Assembly (NCBI GenBank): GCA_026392035.1
Contig: JAPLCX010000042.1
Coordinates: 1-51,825 of the forward strand
Length of the DNA stretch: 51,825 bases
Reading direction: 5' to 3'
From: Candidatus Auribacterota bacterium
Lineage (GTDB): Bacteria > Auribacterota > Tritonobacteria > UBA1439
Part shown: positions 41,199-51,825 of the stretch, in pieces
Layout: every line of letters starts with the position of its first letter
Numbering within the stretch: the stretch's first letter is position 1
Notes under the pieces: model-generated
Told to the model about the DNA's origin: nothing
The model's database searches: none
Seen by the model: only the letters and a program-made list of their open reading frames with translations
Program-made: the position numbers and the translations under genes

Positions 41199-44100
41199 AT
41201 GACGGAACAGGTTATTCTGCTCAGTTTTTATTTGAGCGAACAGGACGCGATCAGGGCATTGCAGCAGTTGCGCCATAAGCGATTCCGTCGCTCCGTATTG
41301 ATCAATAAGTCCGCAGAGGGCCGCATCCGGACGGACGGCATCTCTCCGCGGCATGGCGTCTTCAGGGGAGTTGTCGGCGGACTGTTGTGTGGCGCCCTCG
41401 CCGGCTCGATCGCGATATTGTTGCGGGGGATCTACAGCATCGCGTGGGGTTGTTGCGCCCTGATCATGGCGCCGCTGCTCGGAGGGCTGACCGGATTTAT
41501 CGCCACCCGCCGGCTCGCCATTGGCCTCTCCAGGGAACTGGTGGAACATTATGCACGCTGGCTGGTGGCTGACGAGACCGTCATAATCGTACAGAACTCA
41601 CCGGAGGCGATAGGCAGTGCCATCCCCATGCTCCGGGGCATCGGAGAAAGCCAGCCCTCCATCTTCGCCATGCACGAGCTACGAAGGATCATGGTCGTCG
41701 GCGAACCGGTCCAGACTGAGACCATGGCCGCCGCTCGGCTCCAGCGGTTCGCCCGCCGCCTTGCATCCATCCACCGTGTCAGGGCTGATGTCAGACACGG
41801 AGAGCCCCTCCTGCATCAGCTTGATGTGTGCGAAAAGGTTATCGAGCAGGTCCGCCAGGAACTTGCCGAGTCTTCTCATCTGGAACAAACCATCTCAGCC
41901 ACTGCGGAGTGGATCCTCGATAATGCCTACATCATACAGGGTCAGATCGATGACGTCAGGCTGTACTTGCCGAAAAAGTATTATCATGAGCTCCCGGTGC
42001 TCGCGGCTGAGCCGGGCATGGGCGAACCCCGGATCTACAACCTTGCCACGGCGCTGATCCAGCATACCGACGGCCGGCTCGACCGCAACAATATCAATGA
42101 CTTCCTGACGGCCTATCAATCGGTTTCGGCGCTGACGATCGGTGAACTCTGGGCGGTTCCGCTGATGCTGCGCATCGGGCTGCTGGACATTCTTCGACGG
42201 TTGACCGAACAGATTGATCAGCGGCTGCGCGAGCGCGAAAGTGCGGACTTCTGGGCCAACCGCCTGCTCACCGCCGCCCGCCGCGACCCCAACCAGTTGT
42301 TCTTTATCCTGGCTGAGCTGGCACGCGAGCAAACCGCACCGAGCGCGCATTTCGCCTTCCAAATCACCGAGCATCTGTACGATGAGGAGGTCGCGTTGGC
42401 CCCGGTGCAGGGCTGGCTGGAGCGCAAGCTGGGTAGTGCGCTCGGTGACATCATCATCCGGGAACAGGCCCGGCAGGCCGCCGACCAGGTCTCCATCGCC
42501 AACGCGATCACCAGCCTCCGGCAACTCACGCGGTTGGAATGGCGTGAGACCTTCGAGCGCCAGAGCCGGGTCGAGGCGATGCTGTGCAATGACCCTGCGG
42601 GCATCTATCATCGCATGGACTTTCCCACCAAAGACAGGTATCGCCATGCGGTTGAGGCGCTCTCGCGCGGCTCAACGACGTCCGAGGAGGGTGTCGCCCA
42701 GGCAGCCATTGAAATGGCTTCCGCCCACACCGATGATGCCACTCCTGATCCGCGCCGGCGGCATGCGGGCTATTATCTGATTGATGAAGGGCGCCGGGAG
42801 CTTGTCTCACGGCTGCAGGGCCGCGAGCGGCGCCGCGAGCGGGTGCTGCAATGGGTGTATCGGCATCACACCGCGCTTTATCTGTCAGCCGGTGGACTGA
42901 TGACCACCTCGATCACCGGCATCATCCTTGGAGCTGTCCTCCGGGAACACGGGCGGCTGGCGTTGCTGCCGGTGGTTGCAGCCCTCGCGCTTCTGCCGGC
43001 CAGCGAGCTCGGCATCCAGCTCGTCAATTACCTGGTGACCCGCTGTGTCCCACCCCGGACGCTGCCGAAGATGTCGTTCGAAAAGGGAGGGATCTCCGAT
43101 GAATTCCGGACCCTGGTCGTCGTACCGGTGCTCCTCTTCCATCCCCGGACCATCAGCGAGGATCTGTACAAGCTGGAGGTTCGCTATCTTGCCAATCCGG
43201 AATCGAATATCCTGTTTGGCCTCTTCAGCGACTACCCCGATGCGAATGAGCTGCACAAGGACACCGATGCCGGCCTGCTGCGCCAGATCACTGAGGGGAT
43301 TGCCGACCTCAACAGGCGATATGGCGAGGGCCGCTTTTATCTTTTTCATCGCGAGCGCGAATGGGTTGAGTCCGAGGGCCGCTTCATAGGCTGGGAGCGC
43401 AAACGCGGCAAGCTCGAGGAACTGAACCGGCTGCTGACCGGCGCCCCTCCCCGCGGCGGCCGGGAGATCGTGCAGGTGGGGGATCCGCACCAGCTCGAAA
43501 ACGTCCGCTATGTCATTACCCTTGATAGCGACACACAGTTGCCGCGTGGGAGCGCCCGGCGCATGATCGAGACAATTTCACATCCGCTGAATCAGGCGAG
43601 GCTCGGGCCGGATGGTTCCACCGTTATCAGCGGGTACACCATCATCCAGCCGCGCGTCGGCATCTCCCTCCCCAGCGCGATGGCAACCCCCTTCAGCCGC
43701 CTGTGCACCGACCCTGTCGGCACTGACCCGTATACCCGGGCGGTATCCGACGTGTACCAGGATCTGGCGGGCGAAGCCTCCTACCTCGGGAAGGGTATTT
43801 ATAACCCGCGGGTGTTTCACCGGGTGCTCGCCGACCGGTTCCCCGAGCAGCTGCTCCTGAGCCACGACCTGATCGAGGGCGCGCATCTGCGGGTCGGCCT
43901 GGCGAGCGATATCGAACTGTATGAGGAGTTTCCCCAGGATTATATTTGCTATACGAGCCGGCAGCATCGCTGGATCTGCGGTGATTGGCAGATCGCCGGC
44001 TGGTGCATGCCGCGCGTGCCGACGCCCGAGGGTCCGCGCGTGCCCAACCCGCTCTCGATGCTGAACCGGTGGAAGATATTCGACAATCTCAGGCGCAGCC

Positions 44101-47100
44101 TCATGCCGATCGCGTCGGCGCTGTTTCTTGTCGCGGCCTGGCTGTTCCTGCCGGCTGCGGTGGCCGCAGCCGGAACGCTCGTCGGGCTGCTGGTGTTCGC
44201 CCCGCCGCTCGCACGACTGCTCACGTGGGTGACGACGGCGCCGGGATCGGGCAAAATCTCATGGCGCGAACTGGGGCATTGTCTCTTCCGGTCGGTCGTG
44301 GAGGCGGCGCTCATCCCGCACCAGGCCAGCCTTGCCCTGGATGCGATTGTACGGGTCTGGTATCGCCGCCTCATCAGCAAGCGCAAGCTGCTGGAGTGGA
44401 CCACGGCGCAGCTCGCCCAGTGGAAGACGCGAGGCCTCATCCGTCCCTTCCTGGCGCGGATGGCGTGCATCAGTCTTTTCTCGCTCGGCATGGGGATTGC
44501 GCTGGCGCGGCGTGCGCCGGCGGAGCTGTATTTCGCGGGGCCGTTTCTGGCGCTGTGGCTGATCAGCCCCGTGATCATGTGGCGGCTGTGCGTCAAGCCT
44601 CGCCCCACGCCGCAGCGCGCGCTGATCCCGCCGTCAGACGCGCAACTGCTGCGAACACTCGCCCGGCAATCCTGGCGTTTATTTGACGACTTCGTCGGCC
44701 CCGCGACATCATGGCTCCCGCCGGACAACTACCAGGTATCCCACCGCAATACAATTACCCTCCGCACGAGCCCTACCAACATAGGACTCTGGCTGCTGAG
44801 CGCGGTCGCGGCATACGATTTCGGATATCTGACCGGCGATGAGGTGATCCGCCGCATCGGAGAGACCTTCAAAACGCTTGGCGAGCTCGAACGGCATGAG
44901 GGGCACCTTCTCAACTGGTATGATCTCCAGACGCGCACGCCCCATGAGCCGCGCTATGTCTCCATGGTGGACAGCGGCAACCTGCTCGCCTGCCTGTGGA
45001 CGCTGGAGCATGGCCTCACCGATCTGACCGCCAGGCCGCTGATCGGCCCGCAGTCCATCCGCGGATTGTATGATACGCTCCAGATCCTGCGCGGCAATAT
45101 ATCGCCGGCTCACCAGAATGAGCCGCTCATCAAGGCGATGAGAGTTCTCGACGATCTTTTCAACAATCCCCCCCCGCAGCTCGACGAGCTTATCCGCCGG
45201 ATCCGCCTGGCGAAAGCGCCGGCTGAGATACTCGCTCATCAACTTCTGCAGGACGCCAGCGCGGACAGCGAACTTGCCTACTGGGCAGGGCAGATCGATC
45301 GGCAGGTGTCATCGTGGGGGATGATCATCGACCGCTACCTGTCCTGGATGGAGATACTCTCCGCCGAGCCGGAAGAGGTCCTGAGCACGCTCGGGCAGGA
45401 GGTATGTGACGCCCGCCGCCAGGCGCTGACCGAGACTCCCTCCGCCCGCTCTCTCGCCGGCGGGAGCGTGGCCGTTATTGCGCTGCTCCAGAATGCGCGG
45501 GGGAAGGTGGGCGGGTCATCCACGCAGCTCGGGGAATGGATCGACCGGCTCGGCGATGCCTTTTCCCGATCGCGGGGGCTTGCCGATGAATTACTTTCCC
45601 GGGCCGAGGATCTCCGCCGGCGCAGCACCGCCCTCGCCAATGGTATGAATATGACATTCCTCTACGACCCCGATCGGCGATTATTCAGGATCGGCTTTAA
45701 TGCGAGCGAGCAGAAGCTCGATTCCTCCTACTACGATCTTTTTGCCAGCGAGGCCAGGCTGGGTAGTTTCGTGGCGATCGCGCGCGGGGACGTCCCGAGC
45801 GCGCACTGGCTGGCGATGGCAAGGCCGTTCGGTTCGGTGGGGAGACGCCGGGTGCTCCTCAGCTGGGGCGGGACCATGTTCGAATATCTGATGCCGCTGC
45901 TGCTGCAGCGCGTCTTCGATAACTCGTTATTGGCCATGGCCTGCCGGGAAGCGGTGAGCGTGCAGATCGCCTATGCGCGCCGTCGCGGAGTGCCGTGGGG
46001 GATGTCTGAGTCCGCATACAGCGATCTTGATGCCAATAAAATGTATCAGTATCAGGCATTCGGCGTGCCGGGTCTGGGACTGAAACGCGGACTCGAGGAC
46101 GACCTGGTGGTGGCGCCCTATGCATCACTGCTGGGGCTGCTGGTAGATCCGGCGGCGGCGGTGCGTAACCTGAAGTGGCTGGTGCAGCTGGGGTTGCATG
46201 GCAACTATGGATTTTATGAGGCGATCGATTTCACCCGGCAGCGTCGCCGCGAGGGCGGCCGGGGCGTGATCGTGCGCACCTATATGGCGCACCACCAGGC
46301 GATGGGATTCCTGGCGATTGACAATTTCATCAACGATCAGGCGATGCAACGGCGGTTCCACGCAGATGCGCGCGTCAGGGCGAACGAGCCGCTGCTGTAT
46401 GAGCGCATCCCGGTTTCACCGCCACTCCATCAGGTGTCCCTCCGCGAACGCGCCCCGTCGCGCGTGATGCCCTCGGAGATTGTCCCGGCGGCCGGCAGGT
46501 TTGAATCCCCTCACTCGCACACACCCAAGACGCAACTGTTCTCCAACGGTCGCTACAGCCTGATGGTGACCAGCGCCGGCGGGGGATACAGCCGGTGGCG
46601 CGATTTTGATATCACTCGCTGGCGGGCGGATGCCACCTCCGACCCCTGGGGCGCGTTCTGCTACATCCGTGACGTGCGGCAGAGTCGGCTATGGTGCAAC
46701 ACCTATCAGCCCGTCGGAGGCACGCCGGACAAGTATGCCGTCAGCTTCACCATGGATCGGGCCGAGTTCCGCCGCTCCGATGGTGACATCGACACGGAGA
46801 CCGAGATTGTTGTCTCTCCCGAAGACGACGCTGAAATCCGCCGCGTCGCCCTCACCAACCGCTCCGGCCGCAGGAGGAAGCTGGAGGTGACCAGCTACAT
46901 AGAGCTTGCCCTTGCCCCCCACAACACCGACCGCCAGCACCCCGCCTTCAACAAGATGTTTGTGTGCACCGAGGCGATCCCCACACGCGGCGCGCTGCTG
47001 GCATTCCGGCGGCCGCGAGACAAGGACGACCCGCCGGTCTACGCGGCCCACCTCCTTGCCTTCGAGGATGGGGTGAAAGGCACGATGCAGTTTGAAACCG

Positions 47101-50100
47101 ACCGGTGGCGGTTCATCGGGCGCGGTAATACCACCGCCCGCCCCGCGGCGCTGTCCGGTGCGCTGTCGAAAAGCGCCGGCCATGTGCTGGACCCGATCTT
47201 CAGTCTGCGCCGCACGATCGTGCTGGAGGCCGGCCAGCGCGTCTATTTTTCACTGGTGCTCTGTGCCGCCGAGTCACGCAAGGATGTCCTGGCGCTGGTC
47301 GAGAAATATAGTGATCCGCAGGCGGTCAGGAGGGTGCTCGAACTCGCCTGGACCTATGCCCAGGTGGAGCTTCGCCGGTTGCGCATTCAGCCTGATGAGG
47401 CACGCCGCTTTCAACAGCTCGCCAGCTACATGCTGTATCCCAGCGCCAAGTTCAGGCCGCCCGGGGATCGGATCCGTCAGAACAGGCTGGGTCAGTCGCG
47501 CCTGTGGGCCTACGGCATCTCGGGCGATCTTCCAATCGCCGTGGTCAGCATCGGGGAGTCGGACGATATCAGTCTGGTCCGCCAGGTGCTCCAGGCGCAT
47601 ACCTACTGGCGCCTCCACGGCCTGAAGGCTGACCTGGTTATCCTCAATGAGGAATCCAGCGGCTATGATCAGCCGTTGCATGAGCAGTTGAAGCGGCTTG
47701 TCCATGCGCACTCGATGCACATCGGCGTCGATCAGCCCGGTGGTATCTACCTGCGGAATGTTGACCAGATTCCCGCTGAGGATCTGACGCTGATACTCTC
47801 CGCCGCGCGGGTGGCGCTGGTTGCTGCCAGGGGCCCGCTGCCGCAGCAACTGGGGGCGCCGACAGAGTTATCAGAGCTCACCGCCGCGCTGCGCGTGCGG
47901 CAGCTCCCTGAAGAGCCCTCCCCGCCGCTGCCGTTCATGGATCTCACGTATTTCAACGGCCTGGGCGGCTTCACCGCCGGCGGCAGGGAATACGCGATCT
48001 ATCTGGACCCCGGCTCTCGGACGCCGGCGCCGTGGGTCAATGTGATCGCCAACCAGAATTTTGGCACGCTGGTGAGCGAGTCCGGCTCCGGTTTTGCCTG
48101 GTACGGCAATAGCCAGCAGAACCGTCTGACGAGCTGGTCCAATGACCCGGTGACCGACACGCCGTCCGAGGCGATCTATATCCGGGACGAGGAAACCGGG
48201 AAGTTCTGGACGCCCACGCCGTTGCCGATCCGGGAACAGGACGCCTACCGGGCGCGGCACGGCACGGGCTACAGCGTCTTTGAGCACAACAGCCATGCCA
48301 TCCAGCAGGAGCTGACCACCTTCGTGCCGATGGATGAGAGCGGCGGCGAGCCGATTCGCGTGCAACGGCTCCGCTTGCGCAACGACTCATCACGGAGGCG
48401 GAAGCTGTCGGTCACCTTCTACGTCGAGTGGACGCTGGGCGAGAACCGTGAGGAGAGCCAGATGCACGTGGTCAGCCAGTGGGACAGCGAGATGCGGACA
48501 CTGCTGGCGCGCAACCGGTACCACGCGAGTTACGGCGAGCGCATCGCATTCGCCACGCTCAGCCCAGCCCCCCAGAGCTATACCGCCGACCGCACCGGCT
48601 TCCTGGGGCGCAATCAGACAGTGGCCTCGCCCGTCGCCATGAAACGGATCCGCCTCTCCGGGCGCGTCTGGCCGGGGCTGGACCCATGCGCGGCCGTACA
48701 GGTTGCGCTGAATCTGCCTCCGGGTGAGAGCGCGGAGGTGACGTGCCTGCTCGGGCAGGCAGGGTCGGTTGAAGAGGTCGACCGCCTCGTCCAGAAATAT
48801 CGGGATGCCGTTGAGGTGGAGGAATCGCTGAAGCGCACGATCGCATGGTGGGACCAGCTCCTGGGACGCATCCAGGTCACCACGCCGGAGCCGTCGATGA
48901 ATTTTCTGGTGAACCGCTGGCTGCTGTACCAGGCGTTGAGCTGCCGGATCTGGGGACGGACAGGTTTCTACCAGTCAGGCGGGGCGTTCGGATTCCGCGA
49001 CCAGCTCCAGGACGTCATGGCGCTGTTCTACGCGGCGTCTCCCCTGTCATGGAAGCACATCCTTCTGGCGGCGAGCCGCCAGTTCAGGGAGGGAGACGTG
49101 CAGCACTGGTGGCAGCCGCCGTCCGGCGCGGGTATCCGTTCGCGCTGTTCCGACGACATGCTCTGGCTGCCGTACGTGGTGGCCCACTATGTCCGTTTCT
49201 CGGGCGATACGGCGATCCTGAATGAGCGCGTCCCTTTTATCGAAGACCGCCCGCTCGAAGAAAAAGAGGATGTGGCCTACCTCACGCCGCGAGAATCAAT
49301 GGAGAGCGCCACGCTCTACGAGCACTGCCGCCGGGCGATCGAGCGCGGTTTGAAAACGGGACCCCACGGGTTGCCGCTGATCGGCAGCGGCGACTGGAAT
49401 GACGCCATGAACCGGGTAGGCATCGCGGGGAGCGGCGAGAGTGTCTGGCTGGCATGGTTCCTGATCGAGGTGCTCAATGAGTTTGCCGGGGTTTCGGAGT
49501 TATACGGGAAACCGGAGCAGGTGGCCGCGTATCGCGAGCGCGCCCGTCAACTGGCCGAAGCCGTCGAGCGGCACGCCTGGGATGGAGGATGGTACCTGCG
49601 GGCCTTTTTTGACGACGGGACGCCGCTTGGATCCGCCGCGAGCGAGGAAGCCCGCATTTTCTCGCTGCCTCAATCATGGACAGTGATCAGCGCTGCGGCC
49701 GACCCCGAGCGGGCGGCGCGGGCGCTTGAGTCTGCCTGCGAGCAACTGGTGCTCAAAGACGAGAACCTGATCGTGCTGCTCACGCCCCCGTTCGACAGGT
49801 CTGACATGAACCCGGGCTATATCAAGGGGTATCCGCCCGGCGTCCGGGAGAACGGCGGCCAATACACCCATGCCGCGTTATGGCTGGCGATGGCCCTGTG
49901 CCGCCGGGGTGAGGGGGACCGCGCGGTTTCACTGCTGCGCATGCTCAACCCGATCGAGCGCGCGCGCGAACCGAAGGCCGTTGAGCGCTACCGGGTCGAG
50001 CCATATGTGGTGGCGGGCGACGTCTGCAGGATGGCGGGCCGGGTGGGGCAGGGGGGATGGACATGGTATACCGGATCCGCGGCTTGGATGTATCGCATCT

Positions 50101-50363
50101 GGATCGAGGAGGTGATCGGCATGAAGGTCTGCGGGCGAACCCTCCTGATCGATCCGGTCATCCCGTCCGGCTGGAAGCAATTCAGCATCCGTTATCAGCG
50201 GGGCGAGGCCATATACGAGATCGCCGTCGAAAACCCGGACGGCGTGAGCCGCGGCGTGGCGTGGGTGGAGATGGACGGCCGCCGTCTGGAGAAGCCGGCC
50301 ATCCCCCTGGAAGAGGTCTCAATCAAACACAAGGTGGTCGTGCGGATGGGCACGGGGGCTTGA
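41199..50363 (+). CDS. ndvB: Cyclic beta-1,2-glucan synthase-like protein (GT84-GH94)
   Basis: This 3054-residue protein has the NdvB/ChvB architecture: a glucosyltransferase and a C-terminal phosphorylase in one chain, which synthesises cyclic beta-glucans and sets ring size. An N-terminal segment has about two Gly-rich membrane hairpins (residues about 50-105). The GT core has LDSDTQLPRG (D776, D778), LSHDLIEGAHLRVG (D890) and RQHRWICGDWQ (W925), flanked by membrane segments near 600 and 970-1010. The GH94 part has RENGGQYTHAALW and GSGDWNDAM (catalytic Asp region 2732-2735). The length is slightly above the usual 2800-2900 because of the N-terminal extension. It is a stand-alone gene. Confidence 0.9.
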   Translation: MTEQVILLSFYLSEQDAIRALQQLRHKRFRRSVLINKSAEGRIRTDGISPRHGVFRGVVGGLLCGALAGSIAILLRGIYSIAWGCCALIMAPLLGGLTGFIATRRLAIGLSRELVEHYARWLVADETVIIVQNSPEAIGSAIPMLRGIGESQPSIFAMHELRRIMVVGEPVQTETMAAARLQRFARRLASIHRVRADVRHGEPLLHQLDVCEKVIEQVRQELAESSHLEQTISATAEWILDNAYIIQGQIDDVRLYLPKKYYHELPVLAAEPGMGEPRIYNLATALIQHTDGRLDRNNINDFLTAYQSVSALTIGELWAVPLMLRIGLLDILRRLTEQIDQRLRERESADFWANRLLTAARRDPNQLFFILAELAREQTAPSAHFAFQITEHLYDEEVALAPVQGWLERKLGSALGDIIIREQARQAADQVSIANAITSLRQLTRLEWRETFERQSRVEAMLCNDPAGIYHRMDFPTKDRYRHAVEALSRGSTTSEEGVAQAAIEMASAHTDDATPDPRRRHAGYYLIDEGRRELVSRLQGRERRRERVLQWVYRHHTALYLSAGGLMTTSITGIILGAVLREHGRLALLPVVAALALLPASELGIQLVNYLVTRCVPPRTLPKMSFEKGGISDEFRTLVVVPVLLFHPRTISEDLYKLEVRYLANPESNILFGLFSDYPDANELHKDTDAGLLRQITEGIADLNRRYGEGRFYLFHREREWVESEGRFIGWERKRGKLEELNRLLTGAPPRGGREIVQVGDPHQLENVRYVITLDSDTQLPRGSARRMIETISHPLNQARLGPDGSTVISGYTIIQPRVGISLPSAMATPFSRLCTDPVGTDPYTRAVSDVYQDLAGEASYLGKGIYNPRVFHRVLADRFPEQLLLSHDLIEGAHLRVGLASDIELYEEFPQDYICYTSRQHRWICGDWQIAGWCMPRVPTPEGPRVPNPLSMLNRWKIFDNLRRSLMPIASALFLVAAWLFLPAAVAAAGTLVGLLVFAPPLARLLTWVTTAPGSGKISWRELGHCLFRSVVEAALIPHQASLALDAIVRVWYRRLISKRKLLEWTTAQLAQWKTRGLIRPFLARMACISLFSLGMGIALARRAPAELYFAGPFLALWLISPVIMWRLCVKPRPTPQRALIPPSDAQLLRTLARQSWRLFDDFVGPATSWLPPDNYQVSHRNTITLRTSPTNIGLWLLSAVAAYDFGYLTGDEVIRRIGETFKTLGELERHEGHLLNWYDLQTRTPHEPRYVSMVDSGNLLACLWTLEHGLTDLTARPLIGPQSIRGLYDTLQILRGNISPAHQNEPLIKAMRVLDDLFNNPPPQLDELIRRIRLAKAPAEILAHQLLQDASADSELAYWAGQIDRQVSSWGMIIDRYLSWMEILSAEPEEVLSTLGQEVCDARRQALTETPSARSLAGGSVAVIALLQNARGKVGGSSTQLGEWIDRLGDAFSRSRGLADELLSRAEDLRRRSTALANGMNMTFLYDPDRRLFRIGFNASEQKLDSSYYDLFASEARLGSFVAIARGDVPSAHWLAMARPFGSVGRRRVLLSWGGTMFEYLMPLLLQRVFDNSLLAMACREAVSVQIAYARRRGVPWGMSESAYSDLDANKMYQYQAFGVPGLGLKRGLEDDLVVAPYASLLGLLVDPAAAVRNLKWLVQLGLHGNYGFYEAIDFTRQRRREGGRGVIVRTYMAHHQAMGFLAIDNFINDQAMQRRFHADARVRANEPLLYERIPVSPPLHQVSLRERAPSRVMPSEIVPAAGRFESPHSHTPKTQLFSNGRYSLMVTSAGGGYSRWRDFDITRWRADATSDPWGAFCYIRDVRQSRLWCNTYQPVGGTPDKYAVSFTMDRAEFRRSDGDIDTETEIVVSPEDDAEIRRVALTNRSGRRRKLEVTSYIELALAPHNTDRQHPAFNKMFVCTEAIPTRGALLAFRRPRDKDDPPVYAAHLLAFEDGVKGTMQFETDRWRFIGRGNTTARPAALSGALSKSAGHVLDPIFSLRRTIVLEAGQRVYFSLVLCAAESRKDVLALVEKYSDPQAVRRVLELAWTYAQVELRRLRIQPDEARRFQQLASYMLYPSAKFRPPGDRIRQNRLGQSRLWAYGISGDLPIAVVSIGESDDISLVRQVLQAHTYWRLHGLKADLVILNEESSGYDQPLHEQLKRLVHAHSMHIGVDQPGGIYLRNVDQIPAEDLTLILSAARVALVAARGPLPQQLGAPTELSELTAALRVRQLPEEPSPPLPFMDLTYFNGLGGFTAGGREYAIYLDPGSRTPAPWVNVIANQNFGTLVSESGSGFAWYGNSQQNRLTSWSNDPVTDTPSEAIYIRDEETGKFWTPTPLPIREQDAYRARHGTGYSVFEHNSHAIQQELTTFVPMDESGGEPIRVQRLRLRNDSSRRRKLSVTFYVEWTLGENREESQMHVVSQWDSEMRTLLARNRYHASYGERIAFATLSPAPQSYTADRTGFLGRNQTVASPVAMKRIRLSGRVWPGLDPCAAVQVALNLPPGESAEVTCLLGQAGSVEEVDRLVQKYRDAVEVEESLKRTIAWWDQLLGRIQVTTPEPSMNFLVNRWLLYQALSCRIWGRTGFYQSGGAFGFRDQLQDVMALFYAASPLSWKHILLAASRQFREGDVQHWWQPPSGAGIRSRCSDDMLWLPYVVAHYVRFSGDTAILNERVPFIEDRPLEEKEDVAYLTPRESMESATLYEHCRRAIERGLKTGPHGLPLIGSGDWNDAMNRVGIAGSGESVWLAWFLIEVLNEFAGVSELYGKPEQVAAYRERARQLAEAVERHAWDGGWYLRAFFDDGTPLGSAASEEARIFSLPQSWTVISAAADPERAARALESACEQLVLKDENLIVLLTPPFDRSDMNPGYIKGYPPGVRENGGQYTHAALWLAMALCRRGEGDRAVSLLRMLNPIERAREPKAVERYRVEPYVVAGDVCRMAGRVGQGGWTWYTGSAAWMYRIWIEEVIGMKVCGRTLLIDPVIPSGWKQFSIRYQRGEAIYEIAVENPDGVSRGVAWVEMDGRRLEKPAIPLEEVSIKHKVVVRMGTGA

Positions 50364-50463
50364 TGGCGGAGGAGGCCAGCGTCCCCGCATCCGGGTCGCA
50401 TTCCTGCGCGGCATCCTGCATGACACGCCATGCCGTAAATGCTTTTTTCCCCCGCCTCCACTG

Positions 50464-50472
50464 TGCTATAAT
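50464..50472 (+). promoter_or_regulatory. Extended -10 promoter of the HdeD-like gene
   Basis: TGCTATAAT, again a perfect match to TGnTATAAT, lies 66 bases before the ATG at 50538. Confidence 0.55.
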
Positions 50473-50537
50473 ACCCACGTTCTTTGACGGTTACTATGTA
50501 TGAAAAAGTCGATGACCAAAAAAGAAAGGAGGGGCCT

Positions 50538-51089
50538 ATGGTTCCGATGGAAGGGGTGAGCAGGGGTTGGCTGGTTTTTTTAGGCGTCATTCTCGTCATC
50601 GCGGGGATTGCGGCAATCGGCATGCCGCTCGTCGCGTCACTCGCGGTGGAGCTTCTCATCGGCTGGATTCTGATAGTGAGCGGGATCATGCAGAGCATTT
50701 ACTCGTTCTCATCCCGCAGGTGGGGAAAATTCTTCATGCGCCTGCTCGCGGGGCTCCTCTACTTCCTTGCCGGCATCATGCTGGTGGCGCACCCGCTCAG
50801 GGGCGTGCTCACGCTGACGCTCCTGCTGGGAATCCTCTTCGTGCTCGAGGGAATCTGCAAGATCATCGGCTCATTTCAGATCCGCCATGTGCAGAATTGG
50901 GGATGGCTGTTTTTTAGCGGCATCCTGGCCCTCCTCATCGGCATTCTCATCTGGAAAGGGTGGCCGTCCAGCTCGGCATGGGCGATCGGACTCCTGGTGG
51001 GGATAAACATCCTCTTCAGGGGCTGGGCGCTCATCGCGCTGGCCCTCGCGATTCCGTCCGGGAGCGCCGGTCAGAGCCGGGCATTCTGA
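50538..51089 (+). CDS. HdeD-like (DUF308) membrane protein
   Basis: The 183-residue protein has about six membrane helices in three pairs, for example GWLVFLGVILVIAGIAAIGMP and LLAGLLYFLAGIMLVAHPLRG, the pattern of the DUF308/HdeD family. In Enterobacteria HdeD helps acid resistance; in other phyla its role is unknown. I chose the ATG at 50538 because AAAGGAGGGG lies about five bases upstream, rather than a TTG 18 codons earlier. It is a single-gene transcript with its own promoter. Confidence 0.85.
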   Translation: MVPMEGVSRGWLVFLGVILVIAGIAAIGMPLVASLAVELLIGWILIVSGIMQSIYSFSSRRWGKFFMRLLAGLLYFLAGIMLVAHPLRGVLTLTLLLGILFVLEGICKIIGSFQIRHVQNWGWLFFSGILALLIGILIWKGWPSSSAWAIGLLVGINILFRGWALIALALAIPSGSAGQSRAF

Positions 51090-51244
51090 ATCGCGCGGTG
51101 CGGTTGAAAATATCATAGCTGGGCTGGGTGCGCGCAAGCTCTCTTCTGCTGTCTTTCGCTGCCCTGCTATGCTATCGCCGTTCTTTGACAACAATGCAGT
51201 GAATCGGATTATCACTTTTCACTTTCCACTATTCACTGCGTTAT

Positions 51245-51825
<581 letters not shown>

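Overview
The window looks like chromosomal DNA from an uncultured, anaerobic, diderm bacterium with GC-rich codons. The outer-membrane signs are Pal, several lipoproteins, an MlaFEDB-like lipid transporter with its auxiliary lipoprotein, a lytic transglycosylase and a cyclic beta-glucan synthase. The anaerobic signs are a group 4 membrane-bound [NiFe] hydrogenase, sulfhydrogenase-type beta and gamma subunits, and the siroheme-dependent (Ahb) heme route with two radical SAM enzymes. A CarD protein is also present. Gene content would suit a candidate phylum such as Omnitrophota or Auribacterota, but that is a guess; no rRNA or ribosomal protein gene is present to test it.

Layout. 0.2-15.5 kb holds mostly housekeeping and envelope genes: trxB, an HhH protein, a LysM lipoprotein, pal, a uridine kinase-like P-loop protein, an SNase-like protein, a PrcB-like protein, family 4 uracil-DNA glycosylase, two lipoproteins, threonine synthase, a methyltransferase, a lytic transglycosylase, a CCA-adding enzyme and a DUF72 protein. 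A RAYT-type transposase has inserted between the last two. 15.9-18.2 kb encodes two tandem paralogs of an unrecognised family with a nucleotidyltransferase-like motif. 18.3-28.3 kb runs Lrp regulator, aminotransferase, HydB-like, HydG-like, TPR protein, then a compact Ech-like hydrogenase with its maturation protease. This run is interrupted by a broken four-helix-bundle gene. 28.3-32.8 kb is a heme locus: hemC, ahbC, ahbD and a fused ahbA-ahbB. 33.1-37.1 kb has a carD-family gene and a convergent Mla-type operon. 37.3-51.1 kb has an internally duplicated lipoprotein, a GH17-like glycosidase, a small secreted Hint-like protein, a 3054-residue cyclic beta-glucan synthase and an HdeD-like membrane protein. 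The right edge has tRNA-Asn(GTT), its terminator, and the C-terminal part of a recombinase-like gene whose reading frame runs antisense into the tRNA, as expected of an element integrated at a tRNA.

How the genes may work together (inference): amino-acid transamination would feed 2-oxo acids to ferredoxin-reducing oxidoreductases encoded elsewhere. The HydB/HydG pair and the membrane hydrogenase would then exchange electrons among NAD(P)H, ferredoxin and protons. The Ahb locus would supply heme b from siroheme.

The most unusual property is the spacers. Many carry short inverted or modular repeats, and in at least seven genes the stop codon lies inside such a repeat. The best candidates for undescribed biology are the tandem nucleotidyltransferase-like paralogs, the hydrogenase arrangement with HydB/HydG but no antiporter-like subunit, the secreted Hint-like protein, and the repeats that terminate genes.
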